Source: a virus
DNA: 42,744 nucleotides
IMG/VR virus record: IMGVR_UViG_3300031746_000052
Coordinates: 1-42,744 of that record
Strand: one strand, 5' to 3'
Below, piece after piece: positions 15,001-23,069 of the stretch. The notes below the pieces were generated by a model. The model was not told where the DNA came from, did not search any database, and worked only from the letters and a program-made list of their open reading frames with translations. A program made the position numbers and the translations under genes. Position 1 is the stretch's first letter; the number at the start of each line of letters is the position of its first letter.

Positions 15001-16020
15001 ATGTCACAAGAAGTTAGACCAGTTCCGCCTCAAGATGGGTGGCCGATCAACCATCTCAACGCGGGTGTGGCGGGGTGTTTCAAAGTGGCCAACTCGCCAG
15101 GGCCGAACCTGTCGTGGTACATCGACGGGTTTGTGCTGACGGGGGGCGGGACGGCGGATGGGTTTTCGATCATACGGAGGGCCGCGCTCCAGTTTGCGGA
15201 GGCGGCGGATACGTTCACCGTAAGCGACAACGCCGCGCTCGAACCGGGCACGGGGCACTTCGCCATTGAGTTCGGGATCAAGGCGGCTTCTACGGCGGTA
15301 AGCGTGGCGGCACTCATCAGCAAGTACGCATCGACCAATGGGTACTTGGTGACTACGACCGCAGCGGGTAAGCTGGCGGTGACGGTGGGGGATGGGACGG
15401 ACACGGCCACGGCGACGAGCATCAACGTCATCAATGATGGTTTGTGGCACCATGTTGTCATCAACATTGAAGCAGCCTCCGTGACGGGGTTGAAAATCTA
15501 CATCGACGGGGCCTTGGCCGTGACGGCCGGGGCGGACCTGTCGGCCGTGGGGAGCACCACGGGAGGGTCCGCTAACTTGGTCCTTACCGGAGAGGCTTCC
15601 AAGACGTTCTCCATTAGCGCGTTGGGACTTTACAAAGGGCAAATCTTGTCGGCCGCAGAGATTTCTACGCGGTGGGCGGGTGGGGCCGGGAGCAAGTTCA
15701 CGGGAAGCGAGACGGGAATCTCGGCAGCGTGGAACCTGGACGAGGGAACGGGGACTTCCCATACCGATTTGGTGGCGAGCAACACTGGAACGTCTTCGAG
15801 TACGGTGTGGTTGGATGGGGAGGGATTGCCTATTGACCTCCATACGCTCGGCAAGACGATCAAATACAACGTGGGCGTGTTGACGACGAGCGGCGTGGTT
15901 GGGAATACGGTCGTGACGTTCCCCCACTCGATCAAGATAGGGCGGAACAACCTCGTGCGCCTCGATGAAACGGATGGGGCGTGGGCGGTTCAATTGTTTG
16001 GACATAGTGAGAGAGCATAA
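15001..16020 (+). CDS. Concanavalin A-like lectin (LamG_3 type) domain protein
   Basis: A 339-residue protein. Its centre has the hallmarks of the laminin-G-like jelly roll: [16 protein letters not shown]...[27 protein letters not shown] and [19 protein letters not shown]. These domains bind glycans and are frequent in phage receptor-binding or capsid decoration proteins. The C-terminal 60 residues form an extra beta domain ([11 protein letters not shown]). ATG 15001 follows GGAG; an open frame further upstream passes through the terminator and is rejected. It overlaps the next gene by one base. Confidence 0.75.
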   Translation: MSQEVRPVPPQDGWPINHLNAGVAGCFKVANSPGPNLSWYIDGFVLTGGGTADGFSIIRRAALQFAEAADTFTVSDNAALEPGTGHFAIEFGIKAASTAVSVAALISKYASTNGYLVTTTAAGKLAVTVGDGTDTATATSINVINDGLWHHVVINIEAASVTGLKIYIDGALAVTAGADLSAVGSTTGGSANLVLTGEASKTFSISALGLYKGQILSAAEISTRWAGGAGSKFTGSETGISAAWNLDEGTGTSHTDLVASNTGTSSSTVWLDGEGLPIDLHTLGKTIKYNVGVLTTSGVVGNTVVTFPHSIKIGRNNLVRLDETDGAWAVQLFGHSERA

Positions 16021-16274
16021 TGGCAGACGTGAAACCAACACCGGCGAATAATCCATTCATCAAAGAGGCAATGGAGAAAGCACTCGTTCAAGAGCGACTC
16101 AAGAAGAAGTATCCCCAGATGTTCCAATCGGGATGGGGGGGTAGGGTTGCCCAGGCAATCAAGGGGGCAAGGACTAAGGAAACGGGCAGTTCTCAACATC
16201 GAATGGGAATGTCTATAACGACACCAGATGACTTAGTGGCAATCAACAAATCGAGAGACAAACAGTATAAGTGA
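16020..16274 (+). CDS. Small basic protein of unknown function
   Basis: An 84-residue helical protein rich in Lys (EAMEKALVQERLKKKYPQMF) with a Gly-Trp-Gly-Gly segment. The ATG overlaps the previous stop (TAATG). It sits among late structural genes; similar small basic proteins occur in phage heads, but I recognise no family. Confidence 0.55.
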   Translation: MADVKPTPANNPFIKEAMEKALVQERLKKKYPQMFQSGWGGRVAQAIKGARTKETGSSQHRMGMSITTPDDLVAINKSRDKQYK

Positions 16275-16285
16275 AAGGGAACCCG

Positions 16286-16549
16286 ATGAGCCAGATGGTG
16301 ATTCAAGTCAACAAAGAAGGTGGAGAGGCAGTGGCGGCGTTGGCGGACATCGCCCTGAAAGTAGGGGGCTTGTCCAATCTACAGAAGGTCAGCCTGATTC
16401 TCTCCTGCGTGAAGATGATTGAGGAAGCCCCCGCAGAGACCCCCAAGGTTGTCAAGTTTCCAGGACGAAGACCAGACCTTGAGGTGGAACCCCTTCGGGG
16501 GGAAGAGGCACGTTGGGAAGACGAAAAACCCGCGGAGGAGAAACAATGA
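16286..16549 (+). CDS. Hypothetical protein, 87 aa
   Basis: The N-terminal two thirds alternate hydrophobic helices (AVAALADIALKVGGL, LQKVSLILSCVKMI), and the tail is acidic and Pro-rich. ATG 16286 follows AAAGGGA by seven bases. It overlaps the next gene by four bases (ATGA). Function unknown. Confidence 0.55.
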   Translation: MSQMVIQVNKEGGEAVAALADIALKVGGLSNLQKVSLILSCVKMIEEAPAETPKVVKFPGRRPDLEVEPLRGEEARWEDEKPAEEKQ

Positions 16550-16926
16550 TTGGAATGGCCTCGACGTGGAACAAGGACGAGCACGGCCTGATGGGTGGGG
16601 AGATTGGCGCGTTCGTGAGCCGGATGGGTAAACGGGCGAGACGGGACCTGGCCGTGGTTCGGTATCACAAGCTGGATACGTTCTGCATCATCGAATTTCT
16701 GTCCCCCCGCAGAGATGTGTTCGTGGATACCATGAACCTGGGGAAGTCACTCGCCAACTTCGACAGGACGAAGCGGCAGGACCTGGAGCGGCGGTTGTTT
16801 GCTCCCATCACATGCGAGGAAGAGTGCCGGTTGCTGTCGGAAGCTGACAGTGACTACCATCACGGTCGGCAGGACGATCAGTCAGAAGAGACAGAAAGGT
16901 TGGAAAAATGCGCACGTGGAGAGTAA
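16546..16926 (+). CDS. Hypothetical protein, 126 aa
   Basis: A mixed alpha/beta protein with an extended stretch FCIIEFLSPRRDVFVDTMNLG, then a charged helix and a strongly acidic tail with HHGRQDDQSEETE. GCGGAGGAG, a variant of the iterated motif, serves as its Shine-Dalgarno site. It overlaps the protease gene start by 19 bases, so the two are coupled. I recognise no family. Confidence 0.55.
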   Translation: MIGMASTWNKDEHGLMGGEIGAFVSRMGKRARRDLAVVRYHKLDTFCIIEFLSPRRDVFVDTMNLGKSLANFDRTKRQDLERRLFAPITCEEECRLLSEADSDYHHGRQDDQSEETERLEKCARGE

Positions 16927-17735
16927 ACTGGGTATTGGTGGTACTGGTAGCCCTTGTCGTGTATTTTGGGGTGTATCATATCTACTCCACTGTTCCACAA
17001 CAAGGTATCGCTCCCCAAGTGGCTAAGGTCAGGGGGGCTGTGGTCCACATCAGAAAGACCACGCCCGATGGTGGTTGCCAAGGTTCCGGATGTCTTATCG
17101 ACCCCAGTGGGATTCTCTTCACGGCCAAACACGTCTCAGACGGTCAGCCTGGTGACTATGTGGTTACGCTCGATGATGGAAGGTCCTTTGGGGTAAAGTA
17201 TGTCATCGAGGATCGGGAGAACGATGTGGCCCTGATGAAGCTCGATCTACCTCCTGGCACCGAGCCGCTGCCCTATGTGCGACTCGCCTCCGGGGATGAC
17301 ATGCAGGTGGGGGAGGCACTGTTCATCTTTGGCTCCCCACTTGGCAAGGACAACTTCAACACGGTCTCCCTCGGTATCCTGTCGGCCGTGAACCGAGACC
17401 TCGCAAGAATCTGTTCGGAAGGCAAGAAATACGACTGGTATGTCATGATGCAATCCACGAGTCCTGCATTTCCTGGGAACTCCGGCGGGCCGGTATTCAA
17501 CATGCAGAGCGAGGTCATCGGTATCCTGGTGGCCGGGATGGCGGAGACGTTGAACTACGCGGTCCCCGTGGCTCGATTCCGGGATACTATAGGGTCCGTT
17601 TGTAGTTGGTTCGATCTGTGCCGATTCCATGTAGTTACCCCGGATATGCAGGGACCCCAGGGACCCCAGGGACCCCCAGGAGAGCGCGGCCCGGCGGCAG
17701 ACCCAATCGACCCAAACAAGGGGGAGGACAAGTGA
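16908..17735 (+). CDS. Membrane-anchored trypsin-like serine protease (HtrA-like) with collagen-like tail
   Basis: A 275-residue chymotrypsin-fold protease. Residues 8-22 form a membrane anchor or uncleaved signal. The triad is complete: H75 in FTAKHVSDG, D106 in DRENDVALMKLD, and S192 in PGNSGGP with the oxyanion Gly. The PGNSGGP and GSGCLIDPSGILFTAKHV signatures match the HtrA/DegP branch, but there is no PDZ domain. After the protease come about four Gly-x-y triplets (GPQGPQGPPGERGP), a short collagen-like tail, and an acidic end. ATG 16908 follows AAAGG. Located among late genes, so roles in virion maturation, in host envelope proteolysis or in superinfection control are all possible; which is unknown. 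Confidence 0.85.
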   Translation: MRTWRVNWVLVVLVALVVYFGVYHIYSTVPQQGIAPQVAKVRGAVVHIRKTTPDGGCQGSGCLIDPSGILFTAKHVSDGQPGDYVVTLDDGRSFGVKYVIEDRENDVALMKLDLPPGTEPLPYVRLASGDDMQVGEALFIFGSPLGKDNFNTVSLGILSAVNRDLARICSEGKKYDWYVMMQSTSPAFPGNSGGPVFNMQSEVIGILVAGMAETLNYAVPVARFRDTIGSVCSWFDLCRFHVVTPDMQGPQGPQGPPGERGPAADPIDPNKGEDK

Positions 17736-17736
17736 T

Positions 17737-17895
17737 ATGCCTCCGTTTGTGTCGGACAAGCAGCGCAGGTTCATGTTCTCACAGCATCCGGAGATTGCCA
17801 AGCGTTTCGCTGCGGAGGGAAAGGCCAGCGTGGAACCCTCTAAGCACCCTATCGCAAAGGCTATGAAGGTCAAGAGGGCACGGCATGGAAAGTGA
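17737..17895 (+). CDS. Small basic phage protein (SDKQRRFMF family style)
   Basis: A 52-residue basic protein starting MPPFVSDKQRRFMF and containing HPEIAKRFAAEGK. I recognise this layout as a very short protein often found next to phage structural genes, though its role is not known to me. The start is one base after the protease stop. One iterated-motif copy (17810) encodes the Ala-Glu of FAAEGK. Confidence 0.6.
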   Translation: MPPFVSDKQRRFMFSQHPEIAKRFAAEGKASVEPSKHPIAKAMKVKRARHGK

Positions 17896-17906
17896 CATGG
17901 TGAACG

Positions 17907-18146
17907 ATGACCCTGGACCTGGGAACGCTGTTGCAACTGATAGTCCTCCCGGTGTCGATGGCGACGACGTGGCTCCTGAGCCGGAAGGGAAAGGAACGAT
18001 GGGGATACCTCGTTGGGTTTCTATCCTTACCCCTCTGGTGTTGTTTGGAAATTTACTACAAGGAGTGGGTGTTCCTTGCAACGACTCCGGCATACATGGT
18101 CTGGTGGTTCCGTGGGCTATGTAATCATTGGAAGGTAGAACCATGA
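17907..18146 (+). CDS. Two-span membrane protein
   Basis: A 79-residue protein with two hydrophobic spans (LGTLLQLIVLPVSMATTWLL and GYLVGFLSLPLWCCLEIYY) plus a further Trp-rich segment (FLATTPAYMVWWFRG). The W-G-x2-x-G-x-L-S-x-P-x-W pattern is familiar from small phage membrane proteins. An open frame in another register (17885-18124) covers the same bases but has no membrane logic; I prefer this one because of its composition. It overlaps the next gene by four bases and probably belongs to the lysis-like cassette. Confidence 0.6.
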   Translation: MTLDLGTLLQLIVLPVSMATTWLLSRKGKERWGYLVGFLSLPLWCCLEIYYKEWVFLATTPAYMVWWFRGLCNHWKVEP

Positions 18147-18400
18147 AGACGTTTAGGTTTCGAGGGAAACGATACCGGGTAGTGGTGGAATCCTTGCATG
18201 GTATGTGTGATAGCCCCACGAAGCGCGATCCGGCGATTTATCTTTTTGCCAACCTCAACAAAAAGTCCGGATTGGAGACGTGTATCCACGAAGCCCTGCA
18301 CGCGGAAGATTGGTCCGCGAGTGAACGAAAGATAGAACGTACCTCTGCGGAGATTGCGGATTTTCTGTGGAAACTGGGATTCCGAAAGGTAGTTGGATAA
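18143..18400 (+). CDS. Small HExxH putative zinc metallopeptidase
   Basis: An 85-residue protein with HEALH at 49-53, in the context ETCIHEALHAEDW, and downstream acidic residues at about 61, 65 and 70 that could supply a third zinc ligand. The length is very short for a protease, so it may be a minimal domain. I chose ATG 18143, which follows GGAAGG, and coupling to the previous gene by ATGA-type overlap. It lies between a two-span membrane protein and a holin-like protein, so a part in lysis or envelope processing is plausible. One iterated-motif copy at 18345. Confidence 0.65.
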   Translation: MKTFRFRGKRYRVVVESLHGMCDSPTKRDPAIYLFANLNKKSGLETCIHEALHAEDWSASERKIERTSAEIADFLWKLGFRKVVG

Positions 18401-18402
18401 TC

Positions 18403-18558
18403 ATGCGTCAGGAAGATAGAGAATGGATCGAAGCACGATTTGATCGAATCGAGATCGCCATAGCCAAGTTGCAGGTGAAGTCGGGGGTGTGGGGCCTCAT
18501 CGGGGGGTCAATCCCCGTGGCGATCATGCTGGCAATATACCTGGTAGAGAAACTCTAA
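18403..18558 (+). CDS. XhlA-type holin-like protein
   Basis: A 51-residue protein with an amphipathic helix (DREWIEARFDRIEIAIAKLQ) followed by one membrane span (GVWGLIGGSIPVAIMLAIYLV). This arrangement matches the XhlA hemolysin/holin-associated family. ATG 18403 comes two bases after the previous stop; the Shine-Dalgarno site is weak (AAAGG at long range), so coupled translation is likely. It probably helps permeabilise the inner membrane at lysis. Confidence 0.6.
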   Translation: MRQEDREWIEARFDRIEIAIAKLQVKSGVWGLIGGSIPVAIMLAIYLVEKL

Positions 18559-18570
18559 AGGAGATTTCAA

Positions 18571-18966
18571 GTGGCGTTCACGAGCACAATAGACCAAGCG
18601 TTCCTGGACCACTTCTTCGGGTTGGCAAGTTGGACGGCCCCCACCCAATGGTGGGCGGGCTACTCGACGGCCGATCCCGGCAAGACTGGGGCGGGATTGG
18701 CGGAGCCGGATCATGGTACTACGGACTATCACCGCGTACAGGTGTTGTCGGCGGGGTGGGGACGTACCACGAGTACGGTGGACAATGAGGCCGTGATCGA
18801 GTTCGCGCCGACTACGGGTAGCCAGGGGCACGTCACCCATGCGTGCCTATTCGACGGGGCGGCGGGTTCGCTGATTTGGTCGGCGGAATTGACGGTCCAC
18901 AAGGACATTGGTTCCGGGGAAACGCCGCGCTTTGCAGCGGGTACCTTCGACGTTACCATAAGTTAG
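18571..18966 (+). CDS. Phage tail-fibre-associated protein (short beta family)
   Basis: A 131-residue protein. The beginning (DQAFLDHFFGLASWTAPTQWWAGYSTADP) and the end (HVTHACLFDGAAGSLIWSAELTVHKDIGSGETPRFAAGTFDVTI is its final beta sheet) match a small protein widely found in tailed phages next to fibre genes. It starts with GTG after AAGGAGAT. A structural role in the tail or baseplate is expected; the exact position is unknown. Confidence 0.65.
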   Translation: MAFTSTIDQAFLDHFFGLASWTAPTQWWAGYSTADPGKTGAGLAEPDHGTTDYHRVQVLSAGWGRTTSTVDNEAVIEFAPTTGSQGHVTHACLFDGAAGSLIWSAELTVHKDIGSGETPRFAAGTFDVTIS

Positions 18967-18975
18967 GGAAACCAC

Positions 18976-20490
18976 ATGGCTCTTTCAGCATCTACAGTTT
19001 GGGAGTTCGCATCGGGCGGCTCGATGAACAACGGCGGCGGGTACGTGACCACTGGCGGAAGCACGGACTACTCGCTCGCCGCTCCTACTCCCGTCTATTC
19101 CCCAACTACGGCCTACCACGCGGCTGGGTCAACCACAGTGACGGTGGATGGTGGGGCATTTACTGCGGCGATGGTGGGCAATCTGTTGAAGTGTGTGAGT
19201 GGCACCAACGCCACGGTAGGCTGGTACGAGATTAAGACCAGGGTTGACGCCAACAACATAACCCTCGACCGCACCCTCAACGCCACGGCCAACACCACCA
19301 AAGATATCACATTGAATGTCGGCGGTGCGCTGGCCTACGGGATTGCGGCACAAGACACGGCGTTTCATGCTGCATTACTGGCGGGAATGACCGTGTGGTA
19401 TTCAGGTGGGAATACGAATCCCGGAACCACTTTCACGATAGCGGGTAATGTGGCGGCAGGCGGAATAGGCACGGGACCACTGCCAATCACATATAAGGGG
19501 TATAAGGCAAGCCGGGCGGATTCGTGTGTGGGAGTGTATAGACCCACCATTGCCTGTGGGGCTTTTACTTTTGGTTCCGGCACGTACTCCAACTGGTCTA
19601 ATCTACAGTTCACCGGAACAGCCGCATCCGTTTTTACATCCTCCGGACAAAGCACTATTTTCAACTGCAAGTGCGTGAATTCCTCCGCCACTGCAAATCA
19701 GTACGCTTTTGTTCCTGTTGGTAGTAACATGATCGGTTGCGAGGGATCATCCCCGGCGGGAACGGGTTTTCGATCAAACGGGTCCACCCATATAAGTTGC
19801 TATGCCCATGACTGCGTTATCGGTTTTCAAAGTATCACATCAGGGTGTCGTTTCTTCAGTTGTGTGGTTGACACATGTGGAGGAGCGACGGCTACTTCGG
19901 GGGATGGCATAAATCCAATTGGAGGCGACGATATAGTAAACTGCACCATACGCAATTGCAAGAACGGAATCTATAGTTCCGCCTCTTTCGATTGTATCTT
20001 CATAAACAATATAATCGCGGATTGCTACAACGGAGCTAACTGGGGAACTAACGAACTCCAGAACACATGGGCCTACAACTGTTTCTACGGAAACACGACC
20101 CCACGTACCAACGTGACAGCAGGAGCCACTGATATTGCTACTGATCCAGCCTTGACCGGGACAATTGGTAAGGGCACCGATGGAGCGTCGGTCGCAACCA
20201 GTCTGGTATTCACGTCTGCATCAAACCCATTCGCCAGTGTAACAACTTCAGACTATCTGGCGATCTTCGCAGGCACGGGCACGGGAATCAAGTTGGCTGT
20301 CTATGCCATTTCCTCAGTGGCCAGCATACCCGGACAGATAACTCTGGCAACCGATCCTACGGACGCTACGAACAATATCAGTTCATGTACGTTCGGAGTG
20401 GTGAAGGGGATTGACTTCACACTGGGGGCGGGGAGTTCCTGTATTGACGCAGCCCTGGACGCACAGACCTACAGCGGAGTCACGGTGTAA
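18976..20490 (+). CDS. Large beta-helix (pectin-lyase-like) virion protein
   Basis: A 504-residue protein. Residues about 80-125 form a small beta domain (TVTVDGGAFTAAMVGNLLKC); from about 190 onward come parallel beta-helix coils with Cys/Asn ladders (NCKCVNSS, GCEGSS, SCYAHDC, CRFFSCVVDTCGG, NCTIRNCKNGIY, CIFINNIIADCYNG). This is the fold of many tail spikes and of environmental-phage surface proteins. AGGGA precedes the ATG; the stop overlaps the next start. It and its 3' neighbours lack the iterated motif over 2.7 kb. Enzyme activity cannot be judged by eye. Confidence 0.7.
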   Translation: MALSASTVWEFASGGSMNNGGGYVTTGGSTDYSLAAPTPVYSPTTAYHAAGSTTVTVDGGAFTAAMVGNLLKCVSGTNATVGWYEIKTRVDANNITLDRTLNATANTTKDITLNVGGALAYGIAAQDTAFHAALLAGMTVWYSGGNTNPGTTFTIAGNVAAGGIGTGPLPITYKGYKASRADSCVGVYRPTIACGAFTFGSGTYSNWSNLQFTGTAASVFTSSGQSTIFNCKCVNSSATANQYAFVPVGSNMIGCEGSSPAGTGFRSNGSTHISCYAHDCVIGFQSITSGCRFFSCVVDTCGGATATSGDGINPIGGDDIVNCTIRNCKNGIYSSASFDCIFINNIIADCYNGANWGTNELQNTWAYNCFYGNTTPRTNVTAGATDIATDPALTGTIGKGTDGASVATSLVFTSASNPFASVTTSDYLAIFAGTGTGIKLAVYAISSVASIPGQITLATDPTDATNNISSCTFGVVKGIDFTLGAGSSCIDAALDAQTYSGVTV

Positions 20491-22337
20491 TGAGCCTATA
20501 CATTGGGGCCTCCCAACAATCCGGATTTGATATAGGCGCGTCCCAGTACACCGTCCCCGCTGTGACCTACGTTGACATGGCGGTATCGGGCGGGGGGACG
20601 GGGGGTGGGTCCGGAACACTTTCGATTGTCGTAGAACTCGCGGTATCCGGGGGTGGAGTAGGTGGTGGATCGGCCACACTGACAACAATCAAATACATAG
20701 ACCTCGCGGTTGCGGGGGGCGGAACTGGCGGCGGGTCGGCCACACTGGATGTCATAGAAGGAGGACCCATGATCGTACTACCAATCTACTACGGGGACTT
20801 TGCGGCTGGATCGACGTTACGTATGATCTGGAATACGTTTGGGTCCTCGTCCCAGCCTATTACCCAGACGGGTCTGGCCGTGACGGACATCGAGGTGTAC
20901 AAGGGGTCGAGCATGACGCAGCGGTCGTCCGACTCCGGGTACACGTTGCTCGATACGGACGGAACGGACCTCGACGGGATCACCGGGATTCACGGAATCT
21001 CGATTGACCTGAGTGACAACTCCGACGCAGGGTTCTACGCGGTGGGGAACGACTACTTCGTGGTCATCAACGCGATCACGGTGAATGGTCAGACCGTCCA
21101 ATTCTGCGGAGGGATGTTCTCGATTCAGAACCGGGCCACGGCGAATGGGGTGGGGGACTACTCGGTAACACTGACGATCCGCACGACGGGGGGAACCCCG
21201 GTGTCGGGGGTGAGCGTATGGGTGAACTCGTCCAATACCAGGTCGGGGTCCGTGGCGGGGACGAAGGTGACGGACACCAACGGACAGGTGACGTTCAACC
21301 TCGAATACACGACGTACTACGTGTTCTGCACCCTATCGGCCTACACGTTTGCCCCGGCACAGTTCACGGCGGCGTCGGGGTCGGTGTCGTTCACAAAGGA
21401 CATAGCGACGGCGGTGGCGGTGGGGAGTACGGCGGCGTACACGGACAGTTTCCTGACGCGGGCCATTGCGGACGTGCGGGAATCACTCGACGAGCCGAAC
21501 GTGAGTGCCAAGTACACGGACGCCCGGATCATCGAGCACCTGGAGAAGGCGTACATCCTCGTGCTCAACGAGGTGAACCGACAGAGTAAGACGCCAGCGG
21601 TGGTGCAACAGACGATCACCATAGCGGCGAATACGACCGTATTCCGACTCCCGTACATCATGGGGTCGTTCTATGGCCTGTACGACCAGGATGATTCCGG
21701 AGGCAAGATTTACTACGACGGGCGGGGACGGTTCAATCCATTTGGGAGGCGGATTTGGCTCGAACAGAACTTCCTCCATATCCAGTCAGTAGATTCCCTG
21801 GGTATCGGAACGACCCTCAAAGCAGAGTGGATTCCGTCCGGGGTATCTCGCCTTCACAATGGGACATGCACAATCAGCGCGGACGGCAAAACTGTGACGC
21901 TGGGGGCCACTCCCAACGTCGGGACCCTTGATACACACGAGGAAGCCTATGCTGGTAGTACCCTCCGGATTCTGGGGGCGACGGGAACGACGGTGGTGGG
22001 GAACGTGTTGCAGGAAATTCCCATCTCCTCGTACAGCAACATCACACGGGCGGCGGTTCTTCCCATTGCACTTGATCCTATTCCGACGACGAGCGACGGG
22101 TACATCTACTATGAGATCGCACCCTCCATTCACAAGGGGATGGATATGGTTGTGGCCCTGTACGCGGCCTACCGTATTATGTCCACCGAGGGCAACGACA
22201 AGCGGGCCAAAGGTATCCTGAACGCCTACCGGAACGAGATTCGCAACGTGAGGCTGACCACGTACTACAGTAGTATGCCTGACTCTTCCAGGATGTCTGG
22301 TGATTCCGCCGACAACTCCAGATATCGGAGGTTTTGA
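20490..22337 (+). CDS. Head-tail adaptor fused to Gly-rich repeats and an Ig-like domain
   Basis: A 615-residue mosaic. Residues 30-90 hold three copies of an A-V-x-G-G-G-x-G-G-G-S-x-T-L repeat. A second part from residue 94 (MIVLPIYYGDFAAG...) looks like an N-terminal domain of receptor-binding proteins. About residues 225-300 resemble a carboxypeptidase-regulatory or Ig-like domain (TPVSGVSVWVNSSN...TDTNGQVTFNL). The C-terminal 300 residues (FLTRAIADVRESLDEPN...YTDARIIEHLEKAYILVLNEVNR...YYEIAPSIHKGMDMVVALYAAYRI) look like podovirus adaptor (gp11/tail tubular A) proteins. A strong GAAGGAGG before ATG 20769 suggests a second, shorter product without the Gly repeats. Confidence 0.65.
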   Translation: MSLYIGASQQSGFDIGASQYTVPAVTYVDMAVSGGGTGGGSGTLSIVVELAVSGGGVGGGSATLTTIKYIDLAVAGGGTGGGSATLDVIEGGPMIVLPIYYGDFAAGSTLRMIWNTFGSSSQPITQTGLAVTDIEVYKGSSMTQRSSDSGYTLLDTDGTDLDGITGIHGISIDLSDNSDAGFYAVGNDYFVVINAITVNGQTVQFCGGMFSIQNRATANGVGDYSVTLTIRTTGGTPVSGVSVWVNSSNTRSGSVAGTKVTDTNGQVTFNLEYTTYYVFCTLSAYTFAPAQFTAASGSVSFTKDIATAVAVGSTAAYTDSFLTRAIADVRESLDEPNVSAKYTDARIIEHLEKAYILVLNEVNRQSKTPAVVQQTITIAANTTVFRLPYIMGSFYGLYDQDDSGGKIYYDGRGRFNPFGRRIWLEQNFLHIQSVDSLGIGTTLKAEWIPSGVSRLHNGTCTISADGKTVTLGATPNVGTLDTHEEAYAGSTLRILGATGTTVVGNVLQEIPISSYSNITRAAVLPIALDPIPTTSDGYIYYEIAPSIHKGMDMVVALYAAYRIMSTEGNDKRAKGILNAYRNEIRNVRLTTYYSSMPDSSRMSGDSADNSRYRRF

Positions 22338-23065
22338 TGGGTGTAGTTTTTGCTGATACAGGCCAGTCGAGCGACGTGGGGTTGGGATCTCCGACACTTC
22401 AAGGTATCTACCTACCTGGGATCGACAACGCCGACATGGTGGATGGTCTCGGTATCTATACCCCGTGGGGGGGAGGTAGCACTGCCCGTAAGTATGGGGA
22501 TTATGGCCCATCAGAGGGGGATACACAACTTCGGGACCTAAACAATGGTCTATTCTCCTCCGCAGGGCAGGGGGTTTCATACAACATCGAGGGGTTGACG
22601 GGTCCCCAGGGTCCTCCAGGACCGGCGGGGCCTCCGGGACAGGTGACGATCCAGCAGTTGCTTTACCCCGTGGGGTCGGCGGGTTTGAGTTCCCTCCTGG
22701 CGCAGTTGCAGGCGCAGAGCGGCGTCACGGATACCCTTACGTATGGGGCCGCAACGCATATTGAGTGGAACGAGACATGGGTTCCCATGCCCGTGGCGGC
22801 GACGAAAACATGGAACGACTTCGCGCTCAACCACGACGGGTCCTTCATGCTCATCTCCTCCGACTTGGGCCTGTACGTCTCCACGAACACCGGGGCCGGT
22901 TGGGCACTTAGGACCGTCAGCCCTGCGGAGGGGTTCCTGATGGGAAACGTTTCGGACGCCAGCGGGAACGCCGTGGCCCTGGGGGAGACGAGCCGGGTGG
23001 ACGGGAAGTTCTGGGCCTCCTCGAACTATGGATCAACTTGGGCACAAGTAGTTTTGAGTATATAG
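22337..23065 (+). CDS. Tail fibre N-terminal part: collagen-like triplets and partial BNR propeller
   Basis: A 242-residue protein. After an attachment-type N-terminus come collagen-like triplets (GLTGPQGPPGPAGPPGQ), a linker helix and then sialidase-like BNR blades (DGSFMLISSDLGLYVSTNTGAGW, ASSNYGSTWAQV). The blades stop abruptly at the stop codon, and matching blades resume about 270 residues into the next gene, so this is probably the front half of one original fibre. GGAGG precedes the ATG. Iterated-motif copies lie at 22558 and 22923. Confidence 0.65.
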   Translation: MGVVFADTGQSSDVGLGSPTLQGIYLPGIDNADMVDGLGIYTPWGGGSTARKYGDYGPSEGDTQLRDLNNGLFSSAGQGVSYNIEGLTGPQGPPGPAGPPGQVTIQQLLYPVGSAGLSSLLAQLQAQSGVTDTLTYGAATHIEWNETWVPMPVAATKTWNDFALNHDGSFMLISSDLGLYVSTNTGAGWALRTVSPAEGFLMGNVSDASGNAVALGETSRVDGKFWASSNYGSTWAQVVLSI

Positions 23066-23069
23066 GATA

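Noticed and set aside
15004-16056. A 350-codon frame opposite the lectin-like gene
   Set aside because: It is the Arg/His/Pro-rich shadow of a LamG-type gene with strong codon bias.
17885-18124. Alternative frame over the two-span membrane gene
   Set aside because: Its product is Pro/Gly-rich without a coherent fold, while the chosen frame has clear membrane spans typical of phages.
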